Shown here: piece after piece, positions 52,207 through 60,417 of the stretch | Position numbering within the stretch: the first letter of the stretch is position 1 | How the letters are laid out: each line of letters begins with the position of its first letter | Assembly (NCBI RefSeq): GCF_009733535.1 | Contig: NZ_ML771899.1 | Coordinates: forward strand, 124,001-188,000 | Direction of reading: 5' to 3' | Length of the DNA stretch: 64,000 nucleotides | DNA from: Sphingobacterium endophyticum | Lineage (GTDB): Bacteria > Bacteroidota > Bacteroidia > Sphingobacteriales > Sphingobacteriaceae | Program-made: the position numbers and the translations under genes | The notes under the pieces: generated by a model | The model's database searches: none | What the model was told of the DNA's origin: nothing | What the model saw: the letters and a program-made list of their open reading frames with translations, nothing else

Positions 52207-52719
52207 ATGCGAATTATCTTTTTATTTTTAACAGCTAGCTTAATTCTTTTATCATGCAATACAAAAAAAGAAAATAAGGGTAAAAATGACTTCTCTTTTT
52301 ATTTGCAGGAAGCAGATTTATATATTACGACATCCAAAAGAGTCGGAGGATTATTTTATGTTATGTTTTCAAAGACTTACGGTGTGAGTGAACTGTCTGA
52401 CAGCGTGGACTATATTCAATGTGATGTGGAAGATGCTTCATTGGAAATTCTTTTCGACCCAGATAATAAAAATGAATTTTTTCTAAAATATCCTTTTATC
52501 AGAAAAATAAATCAAAAGAAATTAAGCTTGATAGAATTGTATCCGGATGAATTTAACAGAATCTTTTATCATCCTGGTGTCACAACTACTCCAGATACGT
52601 TAAAAAACCCATATAAAGTAGTCTTTATAGCCCCGATGTCATATAATATTATTTTTCAGAGAGATTCGACATTTAATAGCCAAGTGGTATTAAAAGAAGG
52701 AGATATGTGGGGAAGGTAA
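52207..52719 (+). CDS. Lipoprotein, putative immunity to the Ntox44-like toxin
   Basis: ATG 52207 is preferred over GTG 52201. The 170-aa protein has a lipoprotein signal (LILLSC, Cys17) and a mixed body (FYLQEADLYITTSKR, YIQCDVEDASLEILFDPDN, KKLSLIELYPDEFN). It lies directly behind the Ntox44-like relic, so it is probably its immunity partner, in which case the toxin is met in the periplasm. Confidence 0.6.
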   Translation: MRIIFLFLTASLILLSCNTKKENKGKNDFSFYLQEADLYITTSKRVGGLFYVMFSKTYGVSELSDSVDYIQCDVEDASLEILFDPDNKNEFFLKYPFIRKINQKKLSLIELYPDEFNRIFYHPGVTTTPDTLKNPYKVVFIAPMSYNIIFQRDSTFNSQVVLKEGDMWGR

Positions 52720-52770
52720 TCAGTACGATTAAGGGGAAAGGTTCTATGATGCGGAGATAGGACCTTTTAT
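52720..52770 (+). repeat. Rhs core scar (NQYD / RFYDAEIG)
   Basis: About 50 bases encode NQYD, a stop, then ERFYDAEIG. This is the smallest core scar in the island and is fused directly to the start of the next broken gene. Confidence 0.7.
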
Positions 52771-52776
52771 ATTAAG

Positions 52777-53293
52777 GTGAAATTTTGTTTAGGAATTTTA
52801 ATTTTTTATACTGATTGGCTGTGCTTTGGTTGGTATATATCCTAGAGAAAAATTAATGATAAAAAGGAATGATCAAACCTCTGCAATTGAGAAAATGAAT
52901 TTAAAAATAGATGGTGTATATATATTTGATAAGGGTGTTGATGAAAAATATACTAGGACTTTTTTTTATTTATTTAGAAATGGAGTTTGTATTGTTGCAG
53001 GATATGGTGCAACAACAGAAGAAAGTAAAAAAAAGACGGAGGATATCTTTTTAATCAAGGTAAATTGACCCAAATGGCACCCCTAAATTGAGGATTTTAT
53101 GAAATAAAAAATGACAAAATTTATATTGAATACTGGACGGTGTTAAAAGATGAAATCGAATATAACGGAGCAACATGGCAAGGAATAATTCTTGATGAAA
53201 GCCATATACGCATGTAAAAAAAATAATTTGATTAATCGTGATGAAACTTTTCAATTTTTACCATTAAAAAATAAACCTGACAGCAGCAATTGA
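52777..53293 (+). pseudogene. Immunity lipoprotein gene broken by several frameshifts
   Basis: From GTG 52777 the frame reads VKFCLGILIF, then is lost at a run of six T (52802-52807); with five T it would go on ILIGCALVGIYPREK, a perfect lipobox. The main frame (to 53068) reads KIDGVYIFDKGVDEKYTRTF. Further pieces follow in other frames: YEIKNDKIYIEYWTVLKDEI, then DETFQFLPLKNKP ending at 53293. At least three indels are needed to rebuild the gene. Confidence 0.6.
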
Positions 53294-53383
53294 TTTATTA
53301 AATAAAGTGTTCAAATGAATTTAAATGGATTTATATTATTTTAATATAAAAATCAAAAAAAAATAAGAATTTGTTTTTTTAGT

Positions 53384-53738
53384 AACCATTTCTAAAGCAT
53401 TAATAGGTACTGCTCTAAAAACAATTCAAGGAAAAGTATCTCTACCTATGGTACAATGATATGTCAAGATGCTTGAAAAAGGATTGAAACCACCTCCAAT
53501 TAAACTTGCAAATGGCTTTATATTTGAAGGGGAATCTTAGATATGTTTCGGGTAGAGTGTTTGCGGTTGAACCAAAACAAGTGGCTGCTGTATTAGCTTC
53601 AAGTCAAGTTAGCCGTGTTCTGCCGACGGAAAAACAATAAATGTAAGAAATAAGAGTTCGGATGGCAGGCCGACATTAGAAATATATAATCCTAATACAG
53701 GGCAATCGGAAACTAAAATAAGGTATAAAAAATCATGA
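53384..53738 (+). pseudogene. ParB-like toxin relic plus toxin tail
   Basis: The first part encodes in broken frames VSLPMVQ, YVKMLEKGLKPPPIKLANG, RYVSGRVFAVEP and AAVLASSQVSRV, close to ParB/sulfiredoxin-like toxins ('...Y...L..G..lPPI.v.g...dG.HRY.agr'). At about 53625 it is joined to another tail, NVRNKSSDGRPTLEIYNPNT, ending KIRYKKS. That TGA overlaps the next ATG (53735-53738). Two toxin ends have thus been fused in one place. Confidence 0.5.
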
Positions 53739-54115
53739 GTGTAAATGTTTTTGAGATATGGCCTCCAGCCGCCTGCTTATCTACTCAAATGTATTTTTCT
53801 GAGTTGAGAGAATCACAAGGAATTCTATCGATATTTTTGAAATTTTCTGATAAACCAGATTCTACATTGAAGATTGATTTTAAGGGCTTTTTGGGATATA
53901 AGGTTTTTCAGGAAGGGAGCAGGTTAAAATTTTTGGGTGAGCATCAATTTTTTGGACTGATAAATGTTTCTGTTAGTTCCATTTTTTTAGAATGGTTTCT
54001 TCAAGAGAGCGAAGGATTGTTTTATGATTGGAATTTAAAGCATTTTATGGTGTGCAATGCCGACAGTATTATTGATGTAATTACTGTCGAGCCTCCTGAC
54101 ATTTCATGGGTCTGA
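53735..54115 (+). CDS. Putative immunity protein, coupled to a toxin tail
   Basis: The 126-aa cytoplasmic protein begins at the ATGA overlap. It reads FEIWPPAACLSTQMYFSELR, then LSIFLKFSDKPDSTLKIDFK, and ends DVITVEPPDISWV. A similar pattern at the end of the protein at 24155 suggests a shared family. The overlap supports direct pairing with the GRPTLEIYNP tail. Confidence 0.65.
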   Translation: MSVNVFEIWPPAACLSTQMYFSELRESQGILSIFLKFSDKPDSTLKIDFKGFLGYKVFQEGSRLKFLGEHQFFGLINVSVSSIFLEWFLQESEGLFYDWNLKHFMVCNADSIIDVITVEPPDISWV

Positions 54116-54283
54116 AATGCCTAGCACTAAATTTACCATCGTCCAATCTTTATATGACTGGGCGGAGTTGGTTATAGGCTATATGACCTACGGACTTTGG
54201 CATCTCTGATGTAGCTGTCAATAAGATTGTATAGCGTCTGTATCTTGTTCTCCGCGAGTTGTCCGAGATAAAAGTTTAGCGAG

Positions 54284-54660
54284 ATGTGGACAGGGTTTAT
54301 TTCGTGTTACCTTTTCGTTGATTTTAGCCTGATTAAGCAACCTATTCAACTTTATTGTAACTCTCCTTACTATGCCTTCAGCAAGCAGAGGTCAGTTGTA
54401 GCAGAAGTGGACAATAAGTACCTTTACAACGGTAAGGAGAAACAGGGCGAACTGGGTGGTGGCAACCAGTACGATTACAGGGCAAGGTTCTACGATGCGG
54501 AGGTAGAAGATGGAATGTCGTGGATTTGCTGGCGGAAAAGATGTGTAGGCATTCACCGTATAATTATGCATTTGATAATCCAATGAGGTTCGTTGACATG
54601 TATGGTATGTCTGCAACCGACACAATAGAGGGAGGTGGCCTACATGGTTTTATTTTGTAC
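54284..54660 (+). repeat. Rhs core end (core copy B)
   Basis: This copy is near-identical to 40481-40800. It encodes [20 protein letters not shown], then [11 protein letters not shown], then a one-base loss, then [14 protein letters not shown] and [16 protein letters not shown]. It keeps the RARFYDAE lost in copy A, but the DPDG motif is changed to DMYG. The toxin behind it is in another frame. Confidence 0.8.
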
Positions 54661-54662
54661 CA

Positions 54663-55124
54663 GTACTTGGCTCTGCTGCGGAGAGTGGGAACATTCTCGC
54701 AGATGGGAACTATCGTGCTTCAGCAATTAATTTTGGAACCGCTTTAGCGGAACTATTTACTGCGGGCTATTTTAGTGAATATAAAGTTGGAGCTAATATG
54801 ACGAATCAAACTGTTCGTACTGCTGTTAAAAAGTCCAATAGAATCTTCACTATTGTGGATCAAGAAGGAGATTTGATGATTTATTCGACTAAAGTGGGCG
54901 ATGAAGTAGTCAGTTTTGGCGGAAATATTACAAAAGAAAATGGCGAGTTAATAATAAAGAATTTTGATGTTGATGGAGATTTAACTAATAAGCTTGGAAT
55001 AAGAGGTTTAAAAGAAATTATAAAAGAGTTTGGCGCTCGGCAGGGAGTTCATAAAGTAATTATTGAAGGAGCAAAGAGGACTACTGGTACAAATCTAGGT
55101 AAGTTCCACTCAATTGATATTTAG
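54663..55124 (+). pseudogene. Rhs-linked toxin C-terminal domain (TNKLG...EGAKRTTG type)
   Basis: The open frame from about 54663 reads [18 protein letters not shown], then [36 protein letters not shown] and VHKVIIEGAKRTTGTNLGKF. The last block is a recognisable Rhs-associated C-terminal domain (GdLTNKLG..GL..I...GV.KVIIEGAKRTTG). It is the longest undamaged toxin frame in the island but is out of frame with its core. It has no good start except ATG 54798. Confidence 0.6.
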
Positions 55125-55136
55125 TATTGACTAGAA

Positions 55137-55361
55137 ATGAAAGTGATTTTTGAAGGATGGGAGCCAGGGATGAGAAAAATTCCATTTATAGGGCTCTTAA
55201 AAGAAAAGGCTGGTTTGTCTTTGTCGGAGGCCAAAGATATTAAAGATAGATTAGTCGATAATGGCGAAGTAATAACGTTGGATTTGGAAGACAAGATTGT
55301 TGCTAAAGAAATAGTCGAAAGAGCGAAAGACTTGAAGGTTAAAGCTCGAATAGAAGGTTAA
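55137..55361 (+). CDS. bL12 C-terminal-domain-like immunity protein
   Basis: The 74-aa protein reads MRKIPFIGLLKEKAGLSLSE, then AKDIKDRLVDNGEVITLDL and ERAKDLKVKARIEG. The pattern KI..I..L.e..glsL.eAK...d.Lv..g matches the ribosomal L7/L12 C-terminal fold, used as immunity in some toxin loci. It starts 12 bases after the EGAKRTTG-type toxin, so it is the likely partner. Confidence 0.7.
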   Translation: MKVIFEGWEPGMRKIPFIGLLKEKAGLSLSEAKDIKDRLVDNGEVITLDLEDKIVAKEIVERAKDLKVKARIEG

Positions 55362-55676
55362 TTATCTAATTATTGATTATAAAATAAGCTAAAATCACCG
55401 TCCAATCCAATAAAGTTTGGCTTATTGTTTAATGCGAAAATGTTCTCCTAACCATGTAGTTTTACACTTATCGACGACAGCGAAAAGATTGGGTTTCTCG
55501 GTGACCGACTATTTTGACACGTTTGTAACTAAGCTCTATTAGCTTTCGACTGTAAGAAGCGTGGTCACGAATCGTGACTAGGTAAGTATTATCTGGTTAA
55601 ACAGACTAAGCGTGAATATGTCAAGGGCAGTGAGACTGTGAAAGAGTTTTTATAACATTCAGTACGATTACGGGCA
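55362..55676. other. Decayed interval without a gene
   Basis: This 315-bp stretch contains stop-rich sequence. Its end (IQYDYG in mixed frames) leads into the next Rhs scar. No immunity gene or toxin tail was recognised. Confidence 0.4.
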
Positions 55677-55847
55677 AGGTTCTATGACACGGAGATAGGT
55701 AGCTGGAATGTCGTGGATCCACTGGCTGAGAACAGTAGAAGGTGGTCTCCATTCGACTATGCCTTCAAAAATTCTATTATTTTTATTGATTCTGATGGGA
55801 GAGGTCCTAATTATAGCAAGAATTTTTGGAACCAATTAAAATCATAG
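55677..55847 (+). repeat. Rhs core scar with short tail
   Basis: Fifty-six codons read [20 protein letters not shown], then [20 protein letters not shown], then [14 protein letters not shown] and stop. Here the core end is followed at once by a short tail, with any toxin lost. A separate tail remnant (MKSFGIKIIVN, about 55867-55902) then precedes the next gene. Confidence 0.8.
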
Positions 55848-55904
55848 GAGATAAATTTTCAATCAGATGAAGTCTTTTGGAATCAAAATAATAGTAAACT
55901 AAGG

Positions 55905-56192
55905 ATGAAAAAAACTTTTATATATATCCTTTCTTTTGTATTAAACATAGGATTGTACTTTTTCCTTCAGATTATAGCATCATTTGTGAATTTCGGACTG
56001 TTTGGTAGTGGGAATATTAGTTCCAGTACTGCGGTTTGGGTGTCACTTTGCTTTCTGCTTTTACAGGTATTGATATTGTTTTTACTGTATAATAAGAAAG
56101 TCCTTATAAAGGGTATGGCATTATTGATTTTGAATGTATTAATTGCAGTCGGATTATTCTTGTATTTTGAAGTATATACTTCAAATACTTGA
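55905..56192 (+). CDS. Membrane immunity protein, intact copy (paralogue of 51393-51680)
   Basis: The 95-aa protein has about three membrane helices (YILSFVLNIGLYFFL, AVWVSLCFLLLQVLILFLL, GMALLILNVLIAVGLFLYF). It follows the toxin tail MKSFGIKIIVN. The related copy at 51393 carries a stop at codon 47. A polytopic immunity protein suggests a toxin that acts at or crosses the inner membrane. Confidence 0.65.
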   Translation: MKKTFIYILSFVLNIGLYFFLQIIASFVNFGLFGSGNISSSTAVWVSLCFLLLQVLILFLLYNKKVLIKGMALLILNVLIAVGLFLYFEVYTSNT

Positions 56193-56290
56193 TTTGCTAA
56201 TTTATCTTAGCAATAGTCCCAGTAGTTTATAAACATTCTTCGACTCCAAAGTTGTTTTGACTACGGTTAAGTATACAGACTTTAAAAGAA

Positions 56291-56644
56291 TTGAAGGAAA
56301 GTAGGAACCGAACGTTCTCTAGCGTCTGGACGTATGCTCAAGACAGTGTATACATCTATATACTGGCGAAAGGCAAAGTTTTTGAGCGCTTATCTTTTAA
56401 GGAGAGTGGCATTGGTGAAATGAATATTCCTTCAATAAAAGAATTGAATAAAGATATTGGTGAGTGCGGCTATGAGTTAGATGGTGATCTTTTTAGCTTT
56501 ATGGTCAGGGGAGGTTGGCCAGAGCGCCAGGATTTTCCAATCAGTATCGATTGTTTTACCAATAAAAAGTATCAATCTTCTTTTTTAAACAAAATAGTCG
56601 AATACATAAATAAGAATAAACTTTGGGATATTCGATATCTTTAG
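56291..56644 (+). CDS. Putative immunity protein, probably truncated at its start
   Basis: The 117-aa frame starts at TTG 56291 with no ATG. Upstream bases in another frame read VLTTVKYTDFKRIEGK, so the true N-terminus may be lost by frameshift. The body reads VWTYAQDSVYIYILAKGKVF, then GYELDGDLFSFMVRGGWPE. No family is recognised. Confidence 0.45.
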   Translation: MKESRNRTFSSVWTYAQDSVYIYILAKGKVFERLSFKESGIGEMNIPSIKELNKDIGECGYELDGDLFSFMVRGGWPERQDFPISIDCFTNKKYQSSFLNKIVEYINKNKLWDIRYL

Positions 56645-56660
56645 TTAAAGGACTGAAATT

Positions 56661-56718
56661 TAACATATTGATAAATAAATTTTTGGATTATAAAAGATGT
56701 TGGGGTGCCAAATCATGA
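56661..56718 (+). pseudogene. Imm53 C-terminal remnant
   Basis: Nineteen codons read FNILINKFLDYKRCWGAKS and match the end of the intact Imm53 gene at 30403-30702. The rest of the gene is missing. It marks the left edge of the duplicated block that continues into the lipoprotein at 56811. Confidence 0.8.
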
Positions 56719-56810
56719 AAAATGTCGATTAAACAATCTGTAACTTTTCTTTGTGATTGTCGTTGGGAAAGCTGATGGAATTTTAATTTTAATAATAAAC
56801 ATTTCAATTA

Positions 56811-57329
56811 ATGAAAGTAGCTATCATGTTAATTTGTATTGCCTCATTTTCCTTTATTTGTTGTTCTTATTCAGGTAATTCAAATAATGCTACTATTGAA
56901 TATGATGATAGTGTAAAATTGCAAATTCCGGTATTTGAGAAGAATTCTGTGATTGACAGTTTGTTCTCAGTTATTAAAAATGAATATGGCTATATGACAT
57001 TAAATGATAATAAGTCTATTATCATAGTTTATATTGATGGAAAAAATACGATTGAAGAAATTTCTGCCGCACTTATTTCAAAAGAATGTATTAATTTTCA
57101 TCTGAGTATTTTTGAAAAAAATGAGATCGGACTGCTTTATTATGATGGATTTGATGTATTGGTAGTAGATAAAAATAGAATATTGAAAACAGTTGATACA
57201 TCTCATATCCTACTAATTCCTGTTCAAATGAAGGAGTTACCGTGGTTTTATGAGCCAATTTTATATTCGTTTGAAATCGATAAAACTGGAAGGTTATTAT
57301 TTATGGGTGAAAGTTGGCTTTACAGATAA
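56811..57329 (+). CDS. Immunity-like lipoprotein, copy B (paralogue of 30795-31313)
   Basis: The 172-aa protein has a lipoprotein signal (FSFICC, Cys17 or 18) and is nearly the same as copy A from residue 20 to the end; most changes fall in the signal peptide, which suggests selection on the mature part. Upstream and downstream flanks are duplicated too. It is still open and apparently functional. Confidence 0.65.
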   Translation: MKVAIMLICIASFSFICCSYSGNSNNATIEYDDSVKLQIPVFEKNSVIDSLFSVIKNEYGYMTLNDNKSIIIVYIDGKNTIEEISAALISKECINFHLSIFEKNEIGLLYYDGFDVLVVDKNRILKTVDTSHILLIPVQMKELPWFYEPILYSFEIDKTGRLLFMGESWLYR

Positions 57330-57428
57330 AAGAAAGATTTCGTGAATCTATTCATGGAATCGGAGAGGCTAAAATAACTTCAAAAAGGGAAAAGCAACAA
57401 ATTATTATAATAAGAAAAATTAACAATT

Positions 57429-58037
57429 ATGAAAAAGCACCTTTTTTTAATAATAATCTCCTTGATATTTCACTTAATGACCATGGCAACTCCTCCTCAA
57501 AAAGATAGAAAATTCTTATGGAAAAGTGATTTGGATAATTCAAAAGAGTTTTACGGGAGTCATATTGTTCTAAAAATTATTGAAAGTAAATATATTGGTG
57601 CAGGAATGATTATGTTGAAAGATGATAGGGATTTTTTTTCTGATTATTCAAGAGAAGATAAAATAAATATACTAAAAGAATATTTGAAATTTGAACCTGA
57701 TACTAATATAAGTAATAAAACATACGCTTTTACACCTGATTGGGGTACAAGTAAATCTGATAATTTAACTATACAAGTTGAAGCATTATTTTCATTTTCT
57801 CGAATGTTTATGATCGGTTATCCGCCTATCAGACCGGTTTTATTGGACAAAGAAACTGGAAAAAAAATTGAATTGAATAAAAAAAACATTAAGCTTTTGT
57901 ATAATATTTATAGAAAATGGCTTATTCGGCAAGAAAAAGAAGGGTTTAAGAATATAACATGGCCATTAGAAAAAACTCCATTTATTTGGGAAGGAGAAAA
58001 TTCAAAACAAAAAATCATTTTAATAAAAGAATTTTAA
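57429..58037 (+). CDS. Secreted putative immunity protein
   Basis: The 202-aa protein has a signal peptide (HLFLIIISLIFHLMTMA) without a lipobox. The body reads FLWKSDLDNSKEFYGSHIVL, then YAFTPDWGTSKSDNLTIQVE and NITWPLEKTPFIWEGEN. It follows sequence duplicated from near 31314-31380, after which the two copies diverge into different genes. The family is unknown. Confidence 0.55.
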   Translation: MKKHLFLIIISLIFHLMTMATPPQKDRKFLWKSDLDNSKEFYGSHIVLKIIESKYIGAGMIMLKDDRDFFSDYSREDKINILKEYLKFEPDTNISNKTYAFTPDWGTSKSDNLTIQVEALFSFSRMFMIGYPPIRPVLLDKETGKKIELNKKNIKLLYNIYRKWLIRQEKEGFKNITWPLEKTPFIWEGENSKQKIILIKEF

Positions 58038-58074
58038 AACACTAGCGATTGATGGAAATATTTGTGGTAAGTAA

Positions 58075-58465
58075 ATATAAAAATTTTAGATACCGAAAAA
58101 GGATGTTATTCATGCAGAAAGCTTAATAATGTTAAATTTAAGATTATTAACGATGTAAAAATGAGGCTTGGTTGGGACTGGGATATTATAAATGAAAATC
58201 AAAAAAATAAAACCGTTTGATCAACATCAATCAATAAAAAGGTACGTGCGCAAAAATGTGGACGATACGACGAACCATTATTATTTTATTGGAAAATTGA
58301 TCTGTAGTACACGAATACAAAATGTGATAGGCTAATCTCCTCTAAAAATGGCAAATGATTTTGAGTATGACCTATGGGGAAGATAGTTCGTCAATGTCAT
58401 AAAGGAGAGGCTGCGAGACTTTATTTATAGTAACAAATGCTTTAAACGAATAAATATATAATAGG
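58075..58465 (+). repeat. Duplicated block (copy B of 38080-38470)
   Basis: The first part repeats the last 44 codons of the split lipoprotein (GCYSCRKLNNVKFKIIND). The second part repeats the spacer with the Rhs-core relic NDFEYD, with a two-base loss. The lipoprotein body itself is absent, so the duplication edge falls inside that gene. Confidence 0.8.
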
Positions 58466-58993
58466 ATGAAAGCAAGTGAATTTGTTGAAGCTCTAAAAGG
58501 AATAAATGTAAGAACTGACTTGTTGAAAAAACAAGGTGTTTCAGACCAAGCTATAGAGGATAGAAAAAGATCTTATCTTGCCGCTTATAAAGGAGGGGGG
58601 AGTGTTTCTCAATATCCGTTAGTAGAATTGGTAGAGAATTATGATTGTTCTAATCTTGAAATTGGCATGATTACTTTTGATGAACGAATTGAAGAGAAAG
58701 GAAGATTTATCTTCTTTGGTAGATTTGAAGTTGACGATCTAGCTGTAGATCTTATTACTGGCAGCGTGGTCATGCTAAAGTGTGGCCTGGATCATATTCT
58801 TTATGATTGTGCTCAGAATGATTCGAGTTTTTTGGAAGCAATTCTAAACACAGCTGTTTTTCTTGAAAAAAGATCCGTTGAAGAAGGTCTGTACGAGAAT
58901 GAAGAGTTAAATATACAGAGGGTTGAAGGGTTTGGCAATATTGCTGGGGGCGAGAAGTATCATGATTTCTATAAAATGATGTTGGGGGTTTAA
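58466..58993 (+). CDS. SUKH-like putative immunity protein, copy B (paralogue of 38471-38998)
   Basis: The 175-aa protein matches copy A nearly throughout (MKASEFVEALKGI, GRFIFFGRFEVDDLAVDLIT). Differences cluster at the N-terminus and in the last 50 residues. Both copies are open, which suggests that both were kept by selection or that the duplication is recent. Confidence 0.65.
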   Translation: MKASEFVEALKGINVRTDLLKKQGVSDQAIEDRKRSYLAAYKGGGSVSQYPLVELVENYDCSNLEIGMITFDERIEEKGRFIFFGRFEVDDLAVDLITGSVVMLKCGLDHILYDCAQNDSSFLEAILNTAVFLEKRSVEEGLYENEELNIQRVEGFGNIAGGEKYHDFYKMMLGV

Positions 58994-59054
58994 TAATCAC
59001 AGAATGATTTCTGTCTAAGTAAAAAAACAAGCTCAATCTGTTTTTTGCTACATT

Positions 59055-59090
59055 ACAGCCAATCTTTCACAGGATTAGGCTGTTTTACTT
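59055..59090 (+). terminator. Intrinsic terminator (copy B)
   Basis: ACAGCCAATC (59055-59064) pairs with GATT-A-GGCTGT (59073-59083) around an eight-base loop, followed by TTTACTTT. It is better paired than the copy at 39060. Confidence 0.7.
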
Positions 59091-59114
59091 TAGTGTCGCC
59101 TGCATCTTGTTCTA

Positions 59115-59699
59115 GGTGAGGAATATGGGGGAGGAGAAAAAGTTCGTTTAGATAATATTAGCACAAAAGATGATGAGATAAAACATACAGATGCAAAAAC
59201 TTCCGAAATTGTCTTCTGCTGGAATCACTTGCAAAAAATTTTAAATATCGAATAGGAATTTAATTTACAAAATCAGAGAGAGGTGTATTTTCTAGAAAAA
59301 CAAATACCATCAAATGGAATCCATTTAATTCACTCCTGATAGAAAATGGGAAGATTTTATCTCCAGCATCCATACTTGAGCATGAATCTGATCACGGAAA
59401 AGCAATAATGATGATTCAGATTCTTTTGAAAAACGTTTAATTACACCTGAACAAGAAATACCCTAACAAAGAAGAAAGAAGGGTGTCACAGGATCAGAAC
59501 AAGATGCTGCAGTAGCAAACGGAGAAATAAGAAAGGGAGAAGTATTCGAAATTATTATTTAATTTCAAGTCATGGACGGATTCCTGTAGTTGCAGCATAC
59601 CATAATATACCGAAATTTGATTTAAACAAAATCCTAAGAGATCAAACACAATTAGTCGACCTTCTAAGACGTCGAGTTATTATGGAAGGTATTCATTGA
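59115..59699 (+). pseudogene. Zincin-like (HExxH) metallopeptidase toxin relic
   Basis: The first frame repeats the hinge GEEYGGGEKVRLDNISTKDD. After frame changes the sequence encodes KWNPFNSLLIENGKILSPAS, then ILEHESDHGKA (an HExxH zinc motif), NKEERRV and LISSHGRIPVVAAYHNIPKF, ending RRRVIMEGIH. The order resembles Rhs-linked metallopeptidase toxins (a LLHE..H helix, then an EE.RV..G segment). Several indels and stops make it inactive. A lipoprotein immunity candidate follows. Confidence 0.6.
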
Positions 59700-59723
59700 A
59701 AATGAAGAACTAAAAAAGGAATA

Positions 59724-60257
59724 GTGAAAAAAAAGAGATATTTTTATTTACTTATTATTCTTTTAATAACAAGTAAAGCTTTGAATTCGTGTAATCAATC
59801 TGTTGAAAGTGAAAAGTTTTCCATTAATAATACAATAGAAGTTTATAGATCTTTAATAGAAATTGATCCTGAAGCCACATTTGAAGAACCATTAAGACCT
59901 CTTTACGTCGTGGATTCTAGTAGTTTTATACAAATTCTAACTATACGAATAGCTAAGAGGTATTGGAATTTAATCCTTTCAGAAATAAAAAACCTAAAAG
60001 TCGATTCAGTTGAAAATTATAAAGACCGGCTATATAGATACAATAATTATTGTACTAATAATCAGTTCATAATGCTCTCTAATGGTAAACTTGTTTGTAC
60101 CCTTTGTATTCGTCCTGATGGAGGAATAAAAATGAACGATAAAATTTATTTAAAAAGTCGAATTTTATCTAGTCTTTTGCTTAAAGACTATCATCATTTT
60201 GTAAAAAACAATGATGATAGAGATTATCTAAAAATACAGTATAAAATACTAAGGTAA
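59724..60257 (+). CDS. Lipoprotein, putative immunity to the HExxH toxin
   Basis: The gene starts at GTG 59724. The 177-aa protein has a lipoprotein signal (ITSKALNSC, Cys23) and a helical/beta body (YVVDSSSFIQILTIRIAKRY, NNQFIMLSNGKLVCTLCIRP). It follows the metallopeptidase relic by 24 bases. Lipidation implies that the toxin would be met outside the cytoplasm. The family is unknown. Confidence 0.6.
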   Translation: MKKKRYFYLLIILLITSKALNSCNQSVESEKFSINNTIEVYRSLIEIDPEATFEEPLRPLYVVDSSSFIQILTIRIAKRYWNLILSEIKNLKVDSVENYKDRLYRYNNYCTNNQFIMLSNGKLVCTLCIRPDGGIKMNDKIYLKSRILSSLLLKDYHHFVKNNDDRDYLKIQYKILR

Positions 60258-60311
60258 TTAAAGACATTGAATAACCTTTATGTTGTGTTAAGGGAATGAT
60301 TGCTTCCGCAA

Positions 60312-60410
60312 ACGGTATTTGAATTTGGGTGCACTTACCACATAGAATCTATGCCTGTGAGCCAGTTTCAAAATTTGTTAAATCAAATTAAAGTTAATCC
60401 TGTTAATTAG
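60312..60410 (+). pseudogene. Toxin C-terminal tail
   Basis: Thirty-two codons read TVFEFGCTYHIESMPVSQFQ, then NLLNQIKVNPVN, and stop 7 bases before the next gene. No start is present. The family is unknown. Confidence 0.45.
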
Positions 60411-60417
60411 AAGTTTT

